NCBI GenBank assembly: GCA_018398585.1
Contig: JAGTTD010000025.1
Location: 14,513,578 to 14,577,577 of the forward strand
DNA: 64,000 bases
DNA from: Simmondsia chinensis
Lineage: Eukaryota > Streptophyta > Magnoliopsida > Caryophyllales > Simmondsiaceae
Direction: 5' to 3'
Notes under the pieces: model-generated
Databases searched by the model: none
Seen by the model: only the letters and a program-made list of their open reading frames with translations
Told to the model about the DNA's origin: nothing
Part shown: positions 33,976-45,239 of the stretch, piece by piece
Numbering within the stretch: the stretch's first letter is position 1
How the letters are laid out: every line of letters starts with the position of its first letter
Translations under genes and position numbers: made by a program

Positions 33976-35484
33976 TGTTGTTTTTTTCTACGTCTATCAA
34001 AATTTAATATAAAACCTTATCTATTAAATACACCTAAATTGAAGTGTAGGACGAGAGGGTGTCGAACCACATGGACTAAGAGTGTGTGAATTTAATCTAT
34101 GATCTAAGTTAATTTAAGGAAAGTGATATCTTTGTGTTAATTAATCTAGAAAACGACAATTAAACTGAAGTGATCTACTACTACTAGGGAACGTGTATTA
34201 AATTGGAACCTAGGGTTTCGAATCCATCATTAGCCAATTATTTTTGCATTAACTCTTAAACTGGGATTATTGATTGTCACACGGGTAGTGGTTTAGGCCA
34301 CAAGCTTCAACCTACTAAGATAATGTTGTTAGTATTGCGTATTGATCCTATCTAACTAAAGCATAAGAAAAATAGGCTCTACCTAACGTATTGTTAATTA
34401 TCACGTATTGACCCTATCCAACTAACGCATAGGGAAGATAGGCTTTAATTAACAATTCGGTTAATACTATTGCTTGATTAATTAATTCTAAGGCTACAAG
34501 CACAAAGAATTAATTTATAAATATCAATATCAACAATTAAAGGTTATAAACTCAATAATCATATTAATTGAATAAACAATAAAAATATAATACTTCGAAG
34601 TATTTATCTCAACCAAGCAATTCATGTAAATAATCAAATTAACCCGAATTAAAAGTAAACAAAAGTAAAGGCTAAGATTTCATCTAATCCCAGAGAGCAA
34701 GTTATCTCTCCATCAAGGATGATCTAGTGAAGGAGGAGATGAACGAACTCATGGCGGTCTTCACGCTAATTTTGCTCTCGTTCCAATTTAACAAAAAAAT
34801 AAAGAAAAATAAAAATAAAAAAAGATCTGAAAAGAGAGAGAGAGAAAGGGGAAGAGGGCAGAGGCGGCAGCGGCCAAGACCTCCCAAACTCAAAACAGAG
34901 ACACCCAGCTCCCGTTCGTCCTCCTCTTATAATCGAACTTAACGAAACCCTAAGTCGGTGTTGGTGGGTGGGCCGGTGACGATGGGCTATGTTTGGAGAT
35001 GGGCCGAACAGGGGCGGTGGGTTGAGGTGGAGATGGTGGTCGATCGGGCCGGAGTTGGGCCGGGACTAGTGATGGTGAACAGTGTTGTTGGGCTGGGCTG
35101 AGGACGGTGACGAGGTTGATGATGGGCGTGTGTTGATTGGGCCTGGTGTTGAGGTCTAGAGCTGGTTGGTGGTGTCGGTGGGCTGGGCTGGGCCTGGTGA
35201 CGAGGTGGGTTGTTCGGTCTAGAGGTAAGGGATGATGAACAGTGCGGCTCGGGTACTATAGCAGTGCAAGTCGAGCTTTTACTTTCTTGTCCCGAATTTC
35301 GATTGACTTGATTTAATTGTTTACGCATCGAATTTGACTTGTTCGCACCAAAATTTGACAATTTTTGAAACTTTAATTTCAAACCTGCTAAACATAAAAA
35401 TTGCCAAAATGAGTATAGAACTATAATTAATCAGGTACAAAGTAATTAAAATATCAATTAAAAGATGCGTAAATATGAGACGCA
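33976..35484 (-). repeat. 3' LTR of element C
   Basis: Read on plus it starts TGTTGTTTTTTTCTACG and ends AAATATGAGACGCA. It carries the same repeated CGTATTGAYCCTATC module as the B LTR. The purine tract, TTGA-ended AGTGTGAGGGTGTTGA in element sense, lies at 35485-35500. Confidence 0.9.
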
Positions 35485-35500
35485 TCAACACCCTCACACT

Positions 35501-36780
35501 TAACCTTTGCTAGTCCTCGAGCAAAGCATATGTTTAACCATAAAAACTACAATGACCAACTATCCCAACCATCCCAACCTTCACCCAGTTTTCCGAGATT
35601 AATACCTACATTACAATTTAAGACAAGATTAAATCATTTAGAGCATTCTCCAATTCCATGAATTTAGGTGATTAAACTTCAAAACTCGTCATAGAATTTC
35701 ATTAACCTTGTATCAACTAATAAGAATTACTCAAGCAATTTAAGCGTACCAGTGAAAGTGATTAGGATTTCATGTTGCAGAATTTCCTCAAATTCTCGCT
35801 CCTAACCAAATATATAAAGGTTTTATGCACCCGCACCATTGAATCACCTAAACACATGCCTATACATAGAGAAATTTTACGTGGTATATGAGTGACCACT
35901 TTACACCATTTTGACCTTGATATAGCACAAAAGAAACTTTATCACGAACGTACATCTATTTTCAATTTTTTCTTTTTCTTTTGCTTTTTTTCTTTTGGAG
36001 GAAACCCTTTTTTTTGTTTTTCTTTTCGTTTCCTCTTTCTTTTCTGTCCATTTTTGGACTCCTTTTTTTTTTTTTTTTTTTTTTTAATAATACGTACTTC
36101 ATCATTACAATTGACATTGACCAACCTGTACTTTACATAACATCAAGGGCAAGAGTTAGGATAAGCCAATAGGACAGGCTTGCAAAACTCAAGATATATA
36201 AGGTTGTTTACTCAAATTCTTCAGATTTTCTGCAACATAAAAGTCCCGTGCTCAGTGAATATGTGAGCGGCACGAGTAGAACCCATTAATATCAACAATA
36301 ATCAACAACACTCATTAACAAGTATGAAGTAGAATCATTTAATTTTACGGAATTAAGAGAACGAAATAAACAACTAATCCCACTGTCATCATAACATACG
36401 CGTCGATCAAGGAAAACTTAGCTAAATGGTTATAATGCACGCTCAAAATGCACAAAATGATGTTCAAAATTTTAAAAATTTGACCAAAAATAAGCACATG
36501 CAAATGAGTCTCACCCCCACACCTAAATCATGCATTGTCCTCAATGCAACAACATCAATCATTAAAGCACAAGAGATAGGTGAGATGGAGCGATACAACC
36601 TGACGAGACGGTGCGAACATGTATATATAACTCCTTTAACACAGGACAGGAACCTGAAAAGAGATAAAACAAGTCTCCAAGAAACTAATTAGTTCAAAAA
36701 CTAAACTAAAACAAGAATTAACAAAATCTAGGCTGCCTCCTAGGAGCGCTAAGTTTTACGCCTTTTGCCGGGGGCACAAT
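35501..36780 (-). other. Non-coding tail of element C
   Basis: Homologous to 15057-16397 of element B, including the purine-in-sense tract at about 35960-36090. Frames on either strand across the tract are compositional. An antisense frame (36426-36692) is shared with B. Confidence 0.65.
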
Positions 36781-36799
36781 GGGTCCAACAAAGATCAAG

Positions 36800-38215
36800 T
36801 AATGGCATCAACCAAAGAAACAACTTCATCGAGCTCACCTAAGACAACATCTATAGCACAATCAGAAGTGTCACACATGATTTCAGAAGGGAGAGAGTAG
36901 TCGGGTGGATGCCTAATGGGAGCAGCAAAAAATGTAGATCAAAGCTTATGAACAGTTTCCAACCAAGACTCATTGATATGTCCTTAGATAGCACACTAGT
37001 CAATGGTCTAGTCAACTTCCCACAGACCTTAAGGAATCCCTTATAGAAACTCGCATGACCTAGAAAGTCTCTAACTTGCTTCATATTTGAGGGAGGGGAC
37101 AAGTTCACATTCAAATCTATCGTAGCTCTATCAACCTCAATACCCTCCTTAGACAACCTATGGCTTAGTATAATTTCCTCCTGAACCATAACATCGTGAT
37201 TCTTCTCCCAACCCAAGACTTCTTTCATGTCCGGGTTCAACCTTCGTTGCATCTCTTTAGAAGGTTTTGCATTCTCATCATGGGGGTCACTAACTAAAGT
37301 AGAGGAGAGTGTTTGATCTACCAAATTATCAACAACATCTACACAAAAACACTCTGACTCATCCTCACTAGTGGGTGATGTTGAAGGCTTAAAAATATTT
37401 AACCTGATAGTCATGTTTGCAAAGCTAATATCCGTTACCCCAGATCTACAATTAATCGTGGCATTGGTCGTTGCTAAGAAAGACCGACCTAGAATGATAG
37501 GGATATGATTTTTCGGATAACTAGAAGGTTCCATGTCAAGCACAGGAAAATCAGCTGAAAACATGGCTTTGTCTACCTTCACCAGTATGTTAGTAAGCTC
37601 ACCACGGGCGATCCTAGTTGATCTGTCCGCTAACTGCAAGGTTACCGTGGTGGGTTGCAACTCCCCTAAGCCTAAGTCCTCATAAACCGAGTAAGGAATA
37701 ATGTTGACACTCGCTCCTAAGTCCAATAAAGCTTTATCAATCGGGTAGTCTCCAAGTGAACAAGAGATGGTGGGGACACCAGGGTCTTTGTACTTAATTG
37801 GAGTGTCACACTTTAGAATAGAGCTCACTTGCTTGGCTAAAAACACTTTTTGAGGCAGATGTGCTCTAGATCGCCACTTTTGTTTCAGTAGATCCTTAAT
37901 GAACTTCGCATAGGCCGGGATCTGTTTAATCGCATCAAGAAGGGGAAGGTTTATCTTTACTTGCCTAAACGTCTCCAAAATGTCTTCCCACTTCTTGTCC
38001 TTCCCATTTGGATGTGGTGCAACTAAAGCTTGGGGGAAGGGTACTCTAGGTTCATATGACGAGGGAAGATCAGAGGCTTTAGGAGTGGGAGAAGGGTGCG
38101 TGACCTCATCGGTCGCCTTCTCTCTTTCCTTGCTCTTCTCTTCTCCCTCACCACTTATGGGTACTTTACTCTCAACACTCACTCCATTGTCAACCTCCAT
38201 CCCGCTTCTTAACAC
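36800..38215 (-). pseudogene. Gag tail-protease-truncated RT/RNase H fusion of element C
   Basis: A 454-residue open stretch (38215-36851). Residues about 1-150 are the gag tail and inter-domain part (VKINLPLLDAIKQIPAYAKFIKDL), followed by the protease (LLDLGASVNIIPYSVYEDLGLGELQPTTVTLQLADRS and IILGRSFLATTNATINC). At about residue 340 the frame jumps from the linker (EMQRRLNPDMKEV) straight to the late RT (HDVMVQEEIILSHRLSKEGIEVDRA, then MKQVRDFLGHASFYKGF). The RT catalytic core, with its Asp-Asp pair, is missing. After another jump only an RNase H stub near 36860 (AIDVVLGEL region) is left. The open frame across the deletion is notable but gives no polymerase. Confidence 0.8.
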
Positions 38216-38289
38216 TATAATGGACTTTGCTTGTTCTTAATGGGGAGGATAGTTGTCTTGCCTCACACAGTTCCTAGGGTTTTCTATGG

Positions 38290-39578
38290 TTTGGCTAGGG
38301 AGTCTTCCGTCAGCTCTCCTACTCAAAGTGTTAGCTAGTTAACCTATTTTGGTTTCTAGCTTTGAAATCGATTGTGTATGGGAGTGGAGGAGTTGGGAAT
38401 TAACTTCTAAACCTTTCAGTGCACTCAAAACCTTCTCATCAAAATTTGAATTATAGCTCAAATTAAGAGGTTGAGAGTAGTTAGAAGCATACCGTTGTGG
38501 TTGGAACCCGACAAGTCGTGTCCTACCAGTTGAGTGAGATCGTGGGTGAGATTGTTGTGGCACAAATTGTCCTTCTCCTCCTTGCCTCTAGGAGAAGTTA
38601 GGATGGTTTCTCCATCCCTAATTATACGTGTTAGAGCATGGGTCTTTTCGAGAGAATCCTTGGGCTGCATTGACTTGTTCCTCCGACCACTCCACATAAG
38701 GTGAAGCAGAGGGGCAGTCATGTGTAGAATGAGAAACACTAGAGCATGAAGAGAAAATACTATGCACATTTGAAACATGAGACACGTTAGGTACAGTAGA
38801 GGGGGTCAATGTCATCTTAAATAGGAAAGTTAACTGCTCTACGAAAAAGGCAAGAGAGTCTACTTTCTTATCTAAGATGGAGGTGTGAGCAATCTCATTT
38901 ACTCCTCTTTTAACCTAGTAGCATTAAGACGTGCATGTGCGGCAGATTGTTGTGAATTCTCATTCAAAAGTTCAAACAGTTCCCACGCCTCGTCCTCATT
39001 CTTTCTAAGGAGCTGACCACCACACGAGGCATCAACAGTTTGTTGACCCTTCTTGTTTAACCCATAATAGAAATTTTGTACTAGTTGCCATTTAGGGATA
39101 GCATGATGTGGACAAGCTCGTAAGAGTTCCCTAAACCTATCCCAACTCTCGTGAAACTCCTTAGTAGGGAGTTGGGTGAAGGTGTTAATGGCTCTTCTAG
39201 CAGTGTTAGTCTTACAAATGGGATAGAATTCTTCAGAAATTCTTGTTGCATTTGGGTCCAAGTACTAATCGTCCCACTAGGTAAGGTGCCTAACCAATAT
39301 TTAGTCTTTTCCTTTAAAGAGAAAGGAAAGAGGAGAAGTAAGATGGCGTCATCACTGACGTTAGGAATCCTAAAGGTTGAGTAAACCTCCATGAAACTGT
39401 CCAAGTGTGTGTACGGGTTCTCATTACCTAAGTTGCGGAATGAAGGAAACATTTGTATAGTATGTGGCTTAAGCTCGAACTGATGGGCTACGGGTGGCAA
39501 CCTAATGCATGAGGGTGAAGGGTATGTGGTCGGAGTAAAGTAGTCCATAAGTGTACGTGGCTGTTGTTCGTCAGCCAT
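38290..39578 (-). pseudogene. gag of element C
   Basis: ATG at 39578 (MADEQQPRTLMDYFTPTTY), then LLLFPFSLKEKTKYWLGTLPSGTISTWTQMQQEFLK. A one-base frameshift near 39230 moves it to a second frame with TNTARRAINTFTQLPTKEFHESWDRF, CPHHAIPKWQLVQNFYYGL and EDEAWELFELLNENSQQSAAHARLNATRL (39261-38899). The S/P/Q-rich remainder follows in further frames to about 38290. It is the same gag as element B's, with different lesions. Confidence 0.85.
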
Positions 39579-40030
39579 TACGGTTTGTGCTCGGTGTTGG
39601 GCTCTAAGGTCTCTTAAAGTTTTTTCAGTTTCAGGGTCGAATCTAGTAAGGTCCAGGGACAAAGAGCGAGGACCGTGAATGAACAATTAACCACACAAAG
39701 CAAGTAAATCAAAAATTAAATAAGTAAACAGATAAAATAGATGAAACAAATACTAAAAAAAAGACAGATAACAAAATACTCTAAAATCTACTTATGCACG
39801 AAAATCACAAGAAAAATAATGCTAATAAAAAGAAAATAATTAATTTTTTTTATTTTTTAAAAAAAAGAGAGAATAACAATTTAAGAAAATTTAAATTTTA
39901 AAATTCTAAATTAAGAATCAAATTAAGATTTCAAATACTAGGTTGAAAAATAAAATAAAATAATTTAAAATTAAAGAAGAAATAGAAAGTTAAAAATCAA
40001 AGAAAATCACAAAAAATAAAATCACGAACG
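39579..40030 (-). other. 5' leader of element C
   Basis: A-rich leader between primer site and gag, matching the leader of element B. Translation continues upstream of the ATG (HGPRSLSLDLTRFDPETEKTLRDLRAQHR), so gag might start earlier. Confidence 0.65.
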
Positions 40031-40062
40031 TTGCCTAGTCCACGGCAACGGCGCCAAAATCT
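40031..40062 (-). other. Primer binding site of element C (tRNA-Asp type)
   Basis: In element sense TTGGCGCCGTTGCCGTGG follows the LTR end ATATCA after a few bases. The TGGCGCCGTTGCCG motif, complementary to tRNA-Asp, is typical of the Athila lineage. The last bases, TGG, differ from the usual GGG. Confidence 0.85.
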
Positions 40063-41548
40063 TGATATGTTTTTCTACGTCTATCAAAATTTAATAGAAA
40101 ACCCTATCTATTAAACACACCTAAATTGAAGTGTAGGGCGAGAGGGTGTCGAACCACAGGGACTAAGATTGTGTGAATTTAATCTACGATGTAAGTTAAT
40201 TTAAGGAAAAGTGATATTTTTGTGTTAATTAATCTAGAAAACGTCAATTAAACTAAAGTAATCTGCTACTAATAGGGAACGTGTATTAAATTGGAACCTA
40301 GGGTTTCGAATCCATCATTAGCCAATTATTTTTGCATTAACTCTTAAACTGGGATTATTGATTGTCATACGGGTAGTGGTTTAGGCTACAAGCTTCAACT
40401 ACTAAGATAATGTTGTTAGTATTGCGTATTGACCCTATCTAGCTAAAGCATAAGGAAAATAGGCTCTACCTAACGTATTGTTAATTATTACGTATTGACC
40501 ATATCTAACTAAAGCATAGAGAAGATAGGCTTTAATTAACAATTCGGTTAATACTATTGCTTGATTAATTAATTCTAAGGCTACAAGCATAAAGAATGAA
40601 TTTATAAATATCACTATCAACAATTAAAGGCTACAAACTCAATAATCATATCAATTGAATAAACAATAAAACTATAATACTTCAAAGTATTTATCTCAAC
40701 CAAGCAATTTATGTAAACAATCAAATTAACCCGAATTAAAAGTAAACAAAAGTAAAGCCTAAGATTTCATCTAACCCCAGAGAGCAAGTAGCTCTCCATC
40801 AAGGATGATCCGGTGAAGGAGGAGATGAATGAACTCATGTCGGTCTTCACGCTAATTTTGCTCTCATTCCAATTTAACAAAAAAATAAAGAAAAATAAAA
40901 AAAGATCTGAAGAGAGAGAGAGAGAGAAAGGGGAAGAGGGCAGAGGCGGTAGCGGCCAAGACCCCCCAAACTTAAAACAGAGACGCCCAGCTCCCGTTCG
41001 TACTCGTCCTCTTATAATCAAACCTAACGAAACCATAATTCGGTGCTGGAGGGTGGGCCGGTGACGATGGGCTGTGTTTGGAGATGGGCCGAACAGGGGC
41101 GGTGGGTTGAGGTGGAGATGGTTGTCAATCGGGCCGGAGTTGGGCTGGGGCTGGTGATGGTGAACAGTGCTGTTGGGCTAGGCTGAGGACGGTGACGAGG
41201 TTGATGATGGGCGTGTGTTGATTGGGCCTGGTGTTGGGGTCTGGAGCTGGGTTGGGCCTGGTGACGAGGTTGGTTGTTGGGTCTGGATGTAAGGGATGAT
41301 GAATAGTGCGGCTAGGGTACTGTAGCAGTGCGGGTCGAGCTTTTACTTTCTTGTCCCAAATCTCGATTGACTTGATTTAATTGTTTACGCATCGAATTTG
41401 ACTTGTTTGCACCAAAATTTGACAATTTTCGAAACCTTAATTTCAAACCTGCTAAACATAAAAATTGCCAAAATGAGTGTAGAACTATAATTAATCAAGT
41501 ACAAAATAATTAAAATATCAATTAAAAGATGCATAAATATGAGACGCA
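40063..41548 (-). repeat. 5' LTR of element C
   Basis: Read on plus it starts TGATATGTTTTTCTACG and ends AAATATGAGACGCA. It is similar along its full length to 33976-35484, including the duplicated CGTATTGACC module (40425-40530) and the GGGCC-rich centre. Confidence 0.9.
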
Positions 41549-41675
41549 TTAAGGGGCTAACTCTATTAACCAATGCCATTACTATTATCCGCTGTCCCAA
41601 AAACGATGCCATCGAAACAATGATCAACGCGCTGGTTGGGAAAAGCTTAATTAGGGAGAGCAACAGCCCTTATGT
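41549..41675 (+). pseudogene. RT N-terminus of element D, between two insertions
   Basis: Encodes QK(N)DAIETMINALVGKSLIRESNSPYV, the lead-in to Gypsy RT. It is cut at NSPYV by the RTE copy; the same AACAGCCCTTATGT recurs at 42631, where RT continues. Confidence 0.75.
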
Positions 41676-42630
41676 AGGCTGTCAATAACCAAAGTGTTTC
41701 AGAGAAAGGAGAGTTTCAGATACTTGGGTTCCATGTTACAGCAGAACGGCGAAGTTGACAAGGATGTCAATAACTGGATTAAAGTAGGCTGGCAGAAATG
41801 GAAGATGGCTTCCGCGGTACTTTGCGATAGAATGTTCCCACTAAAGCTAACGAGAAAATACTAAAAGACGGTAGTGAGACTGGCTATGTTGTATGGGGCG
41901 GAGTATCGGCCAATGAAACAACATCATACACAGAAGTTGAAGGTGGCGAAGATGAGGATGCTGCGGTGGATGTACAGACACACAAGGAAGGATAGGATCT
42001 GGAACGACATCATAAGAGGTAAATTGGGCGTAGCCTCGATCGAGGATAAATTAAGGGAGCATCATTTGAGGTGGTTTGGATATGTTAGGAGGAGACTGAC
42101 CACTATTCTAGTCAGGAGATGTGAATAGCTCCATACTACGCTTAGAAGGAGAGGGTGAGGTAGGCTAAAAAAGAGATTGTTGGAGACGATTTGGCAAGAC
42201 CTCACCCACCTAAACCTACGGTAGGAGATGGCCTTAGATAGAGCTCGCTGGAGGGTTAGCATAGGGGGTGGCCGATGTAGCAGCTTAGAGTAGTGCTGCT
42301 TATTATAGCTAACATTAGTGTGACTAGGCGTTTATGACCTCCTGTGGCGCAATTACTTGCCTATTATTTGCCTTGTAGCTGCCTTCTATTGAATTTTTAA
42401 TTTTGCTTCGTGGTGCTTGCTTTGTGCTATGCCCTGCTCTTATGCTTTGTTGCACCATGCTTACAGGCTAACATACTTCCATGACGACACGCTTCTCAGG
42501 TTGAGGGTCCTCGAAAACAACCTCTCTTCAGGATAGCATTCTGAAGGGTGAAGGCTGCGTACATCTACCCTCCCCCCTGATCTTGCTCACGCGGGAGCCC
42601 TTGAGGCACTGGGACTATTGTTGTTATTGT
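41676..42630 (+). mobile_element. 5'-truncated RTE-type LINE copy with 14-bp TSD
   Basis: AACAGCCCTTATGT occurs at 41662-41675 and 42631-42644, a perfect 14-bp target duplication. The insert (955 bp) encodes the end of an RTE-like ORF2 on plus: FRYLGSMLQQNGEVDKDV, then [74 protein letters not shown] (41874-42120). A ~500-bp 3' UTR follows, ending in TTGTTGTTATTGT. Short T/G-rich repeats instead of poly-A at the 3' end fit RTE elements. EN and most of RT are missing by 5' truncation. Confidence 0.9.
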
Positions 42631-42914
42631 AACAGCCCTTATGTGACACTTGTAGTGTTGGTTAAAAAGAAGGATGGAACATGGCGCATGTGTGTAGATT
42701 ATAGGGCCCTTAACGGTGTTATTGTTATTAACACTAACAACGTTAAGGATAAATACCCCAAACCCCTTATAGTTGAACTTTTTGACGAATTTGGTAGGAC
42801 TAGGGTATTCTCTAAGATTGACATGCAATCAAGATACCACTAGATTCAAATGGACCCCACGTTCAGAACAAACCCAAGACCTTACATGTTTGTGGTCATG
42901 CCTTTCGGCTTGAC
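42631..42914 (+). pseudogene. RT of element D, central part
   Basis: NSPYVTLVVLVKKKDGTWRMCVDYRALNGV, KDKYPKPLIVELFDEFGRTRVFSKIDMQSRYH (first catalytic Asp in KID), a stop in place of a conserved residue, then QMDPTFRTNP and MFVVMPFGLT, where solo LTR E interrupts. The YVDD-type segment should follow but is not seen beyond the insertion. Confidence 0.85.
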
Positions 42915-44316
42915 CGTGGTGCTTTTCTACATCTGTCAAAATTTAATATAAAACCCTATCCACTAAACATATCTAAATAGAAGTCTAGGGCGAGAGGGTG
43001 TTCAACTACAAGGACTAAAAGTACGTGAATTTATTGTATGACCTAAATTGATTTAAATAAAATTGAGAGTTTGTGTGTTTACTATTCTAAGGAAAGAACA
43101 ATTAAACTAAAGATTTCTATTTTTAAACAAGAAAAGATTATGAAATTGGAACTTACGATTTTGAATCTATCATTAGCCAATTATTCTTGCGTTAACTCTT
43201 AATTTGGGAGTATTAATTGTCACATGGATAGTAGTTTAGGCTACAAGTTTCAACCTACTAAAGTAATGTTGTTAGTATTACGTATTGACCCTATCTAGCT
43301 AAAGCATAGAGAAAATAGGCTCTACCTAACGTATTGTTAATTATCACGTATTGACTCTATCTAACTAAAGCATAGGTAAGATAGGCTCTAATTAACAATT
43401 CGATAAATACTATTGCTTGATTAATTAATCCTAAGGTCACAAGCGTAAAGAATTAATTTATAAATATTAGCATCAATGATCAGAGATTACAAACTCTATC
43501 ATCATCTGAATTGAATAAACAATTAAATCATAATACTCCAAGGTATTTCTGACAATCAACCAGTTCATATAAACAAACAAATTATCCGAAAACTAAAAAT
43601 AATACAAGAATAAAAAGACTAAGATTTCATCTAAACCTAGGGAGCAATTTAGCTCTTCATTAATGATGAACTAGTGAAAAACAAGATGAACGAGCACAGG
43701 TCGATCTTTAAGCTAAAATCATTCACGTTCCAATTAAGAAAAAGAAAAGTAAAATCAACGTAGATAGAGCGAATTTTAGATAAGAGCTCAAGTGGTGCAG
43801 TTTAGAACCCCCAAAAACCAGATAATCAATCTAGAACTCCAACACCCCCTCCCCCCTTTTTATCCACGCTGCTGTGAACTGAAACCCCAATGGAGTTAGG
43901 CCGGATGGTGTGTGGGCTGAAGGTGAGGCGGTGCTAAGCTTGACAGAGTGCGGGTGGCCAGACACTGGTGTTGGGCTGATAGGCTAGGTGGTGACGATGG
44001 GCAAACAGGGGTGGTGGGCCAGATGGGAGCTTGGGGTTAAAGATGACGGGTGTGCTGGCTAAGCGTGCGCTAGTGGTGTTGGGCCTGGACTGGGGTGACG
44101 ATGGGCTAGTGTCCGCAGTACTGGTCGAGCTTCGATTCCCGATTTAATTGCCCATGCATCGAATTTTGTCTTATTTGCACTAAAATTTGACAGTTTACGA
44201 AACTTTAATCTTCGAATTTATAAACATCGAAATTGCCAAAGTGAGGACATAATGATACATGAACAAGTGCTAAAGAGCTAAATTATCAATGAAAAGATGC
44301 GTAAATATTAGACGCA
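42915..44316 (-). repeat. Solo Athila-like LTR E inside element D
   Basis: 1.4 kb related to the B/C LTRs: CTTTTCTACATCTGTCAAA at one end, the duplicated CGTATTGACC..CTAACTAAAGC module at about 43290 and 43360, and AAATATTAGACGCA at the other. Flanks TTGAC (42910-42914) and TTAGAC (44317-44322) are a one-base-different target duplication. No internal sequence is present, so a full element was probably reduced by LTR-LTR recombination. It is more diverged from B and C than they are from each other. Confidence 0.85.
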
Positions 44317-44950
44317 TTAGACTAATGCCCCCTCTACTTTCCAAGCTTTGATGATTTCAATATCTCGGCCTTATCTGAGGAAGTTTATTTTGGTTTTATT
44401 TTTCTCCTTGATATTTTAGTTTACAGTCCATCTTTGATCTCACACTTCAAATATTTATGCGTTGTTTTTGCAACATTGGTCCACAATCACTTGTTTGCTA
44501 AGCAGAGTATATGCACTTTTGGTCTTATCAAGATTGAATATTTAGGGCATGTCATACGAGAAGGGGGTGTAATTACTAATCCAAACAAAATTCGAGCTGT
44601 TCAAGAATGGGCCAAACCCAAGACACTCAAACAACTCCGTGGGTTTTTAGAATTGACTGGCTATTGTAGGAGGTTTGTTCAAAATTATGGAAAAATTGCT
44701 AAGCCTCTCACTAACCTTTTAAAGAAAAACGTGTTTGCATGGACGCTGGCAGCCACTGAGGCGTTTCTCGCTCTCAAGACTGCCATGGTAACGACCCCCA
44801 TTTTGACGTTGCCTGACTTTGCCAAACCTTTTGTGATTGAAACTGACACATCGGGGGTAGGTTTAGGAGCAGTGTTACTATGAGACGGACACCCCATAAC
44901 ATATTTGAGCAAGGCCCTATCATTGTTCAAGCAGTGCAACAGTGGCACTA
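44317..44950 (+). pseudogene. RT end and RNase H of element D
   Basis: NAPSTFQALMI resumes RT. A damaged stretch follows, then KIEYLGHVIREGGVITNPNKIRAVQEWAKPKTLKQLRGFLELTGYCRRFVQNYGKIAKPLTNLL (thumb/connection) and LPDFAKPFVIETDTSGVGLGAVLL, the RNase H start with its Asp, followed by a stop. The catalytic YVDD segment is lost or scrambled between 44370 and 44480. Confidence 0.85.
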
Positions 44951-45180
44951 ATATTTAGTGGGTCGACATTTCACTATTGAAACAGAAAAACAAATTCTGA
45001 AGCACTTATTGGAACAACGTATGTCAAGTCCCTTTCAACATAAATGGTTTCCTGAACTGATGGCCTCAGCTATGACATCACTTATAAAAAAGGTAAGGAG
45101 AATGTTATGGCCAACGCTCTCTCCCGTACCACAAGTGGCGAGCTACTTACTCTCGCCCTTTTTTCTACCTCAATGAACTT
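44951..45180 (+). pseudogene. RNase H remainder of element D
   Basis: VGRHFTIETEKQILKHLLEQRMSSPFQHKW and then YKKGKENVMANALSRT in another frame match the H-x3-T-D..LLxQ and KGxxNxxADALSR ends of Gypsy RNase H, with several substitutions. Confidence 0.7.
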
Positions 45181-45239
45181 AATAGACCACATTAGGAATG
45201 AATGGGAAATCGACCCCAACTTGCGTGATCTTATTCGAT

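Larger units (their letters stand above)
33976..41548 (-). mobile_element. Element C: Athila-like deletion derivative nested in element D
   Basis: LTRs at 33976-35484 (3') and 40063-41548 (5'), minus-oriented, enclose only 4.6 kb. Primer site, leader, gag, protease and a 1.3-kb non-coding tail remain; most of RT, RNase H and integrase has been deleted. The LTRs differ by about 5-6% in the part I compared, much less than those of host element D. A clean target duplication is not visible (TGGGG left, TTAAG right). It shares its LTR family with B and E. It cannot encode its own replication and probably depended on a full-length relative. Confidence 0.9.

Noticed and set aside
16007..36692. Antisense frame shared by B and C (16007-16210 and 36426-36692)
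   Set aside because: Opposite to the element's transcription and conserved only because the surrounding non-coding tail is conserved; no coding signature.
40031..40062. tRNA-like sequence near TGGCGCCGTTGCCG
   Set aside because: Only the short primer-site complement to a tRNA 3' end is present; no cloverleaf can be drawn.
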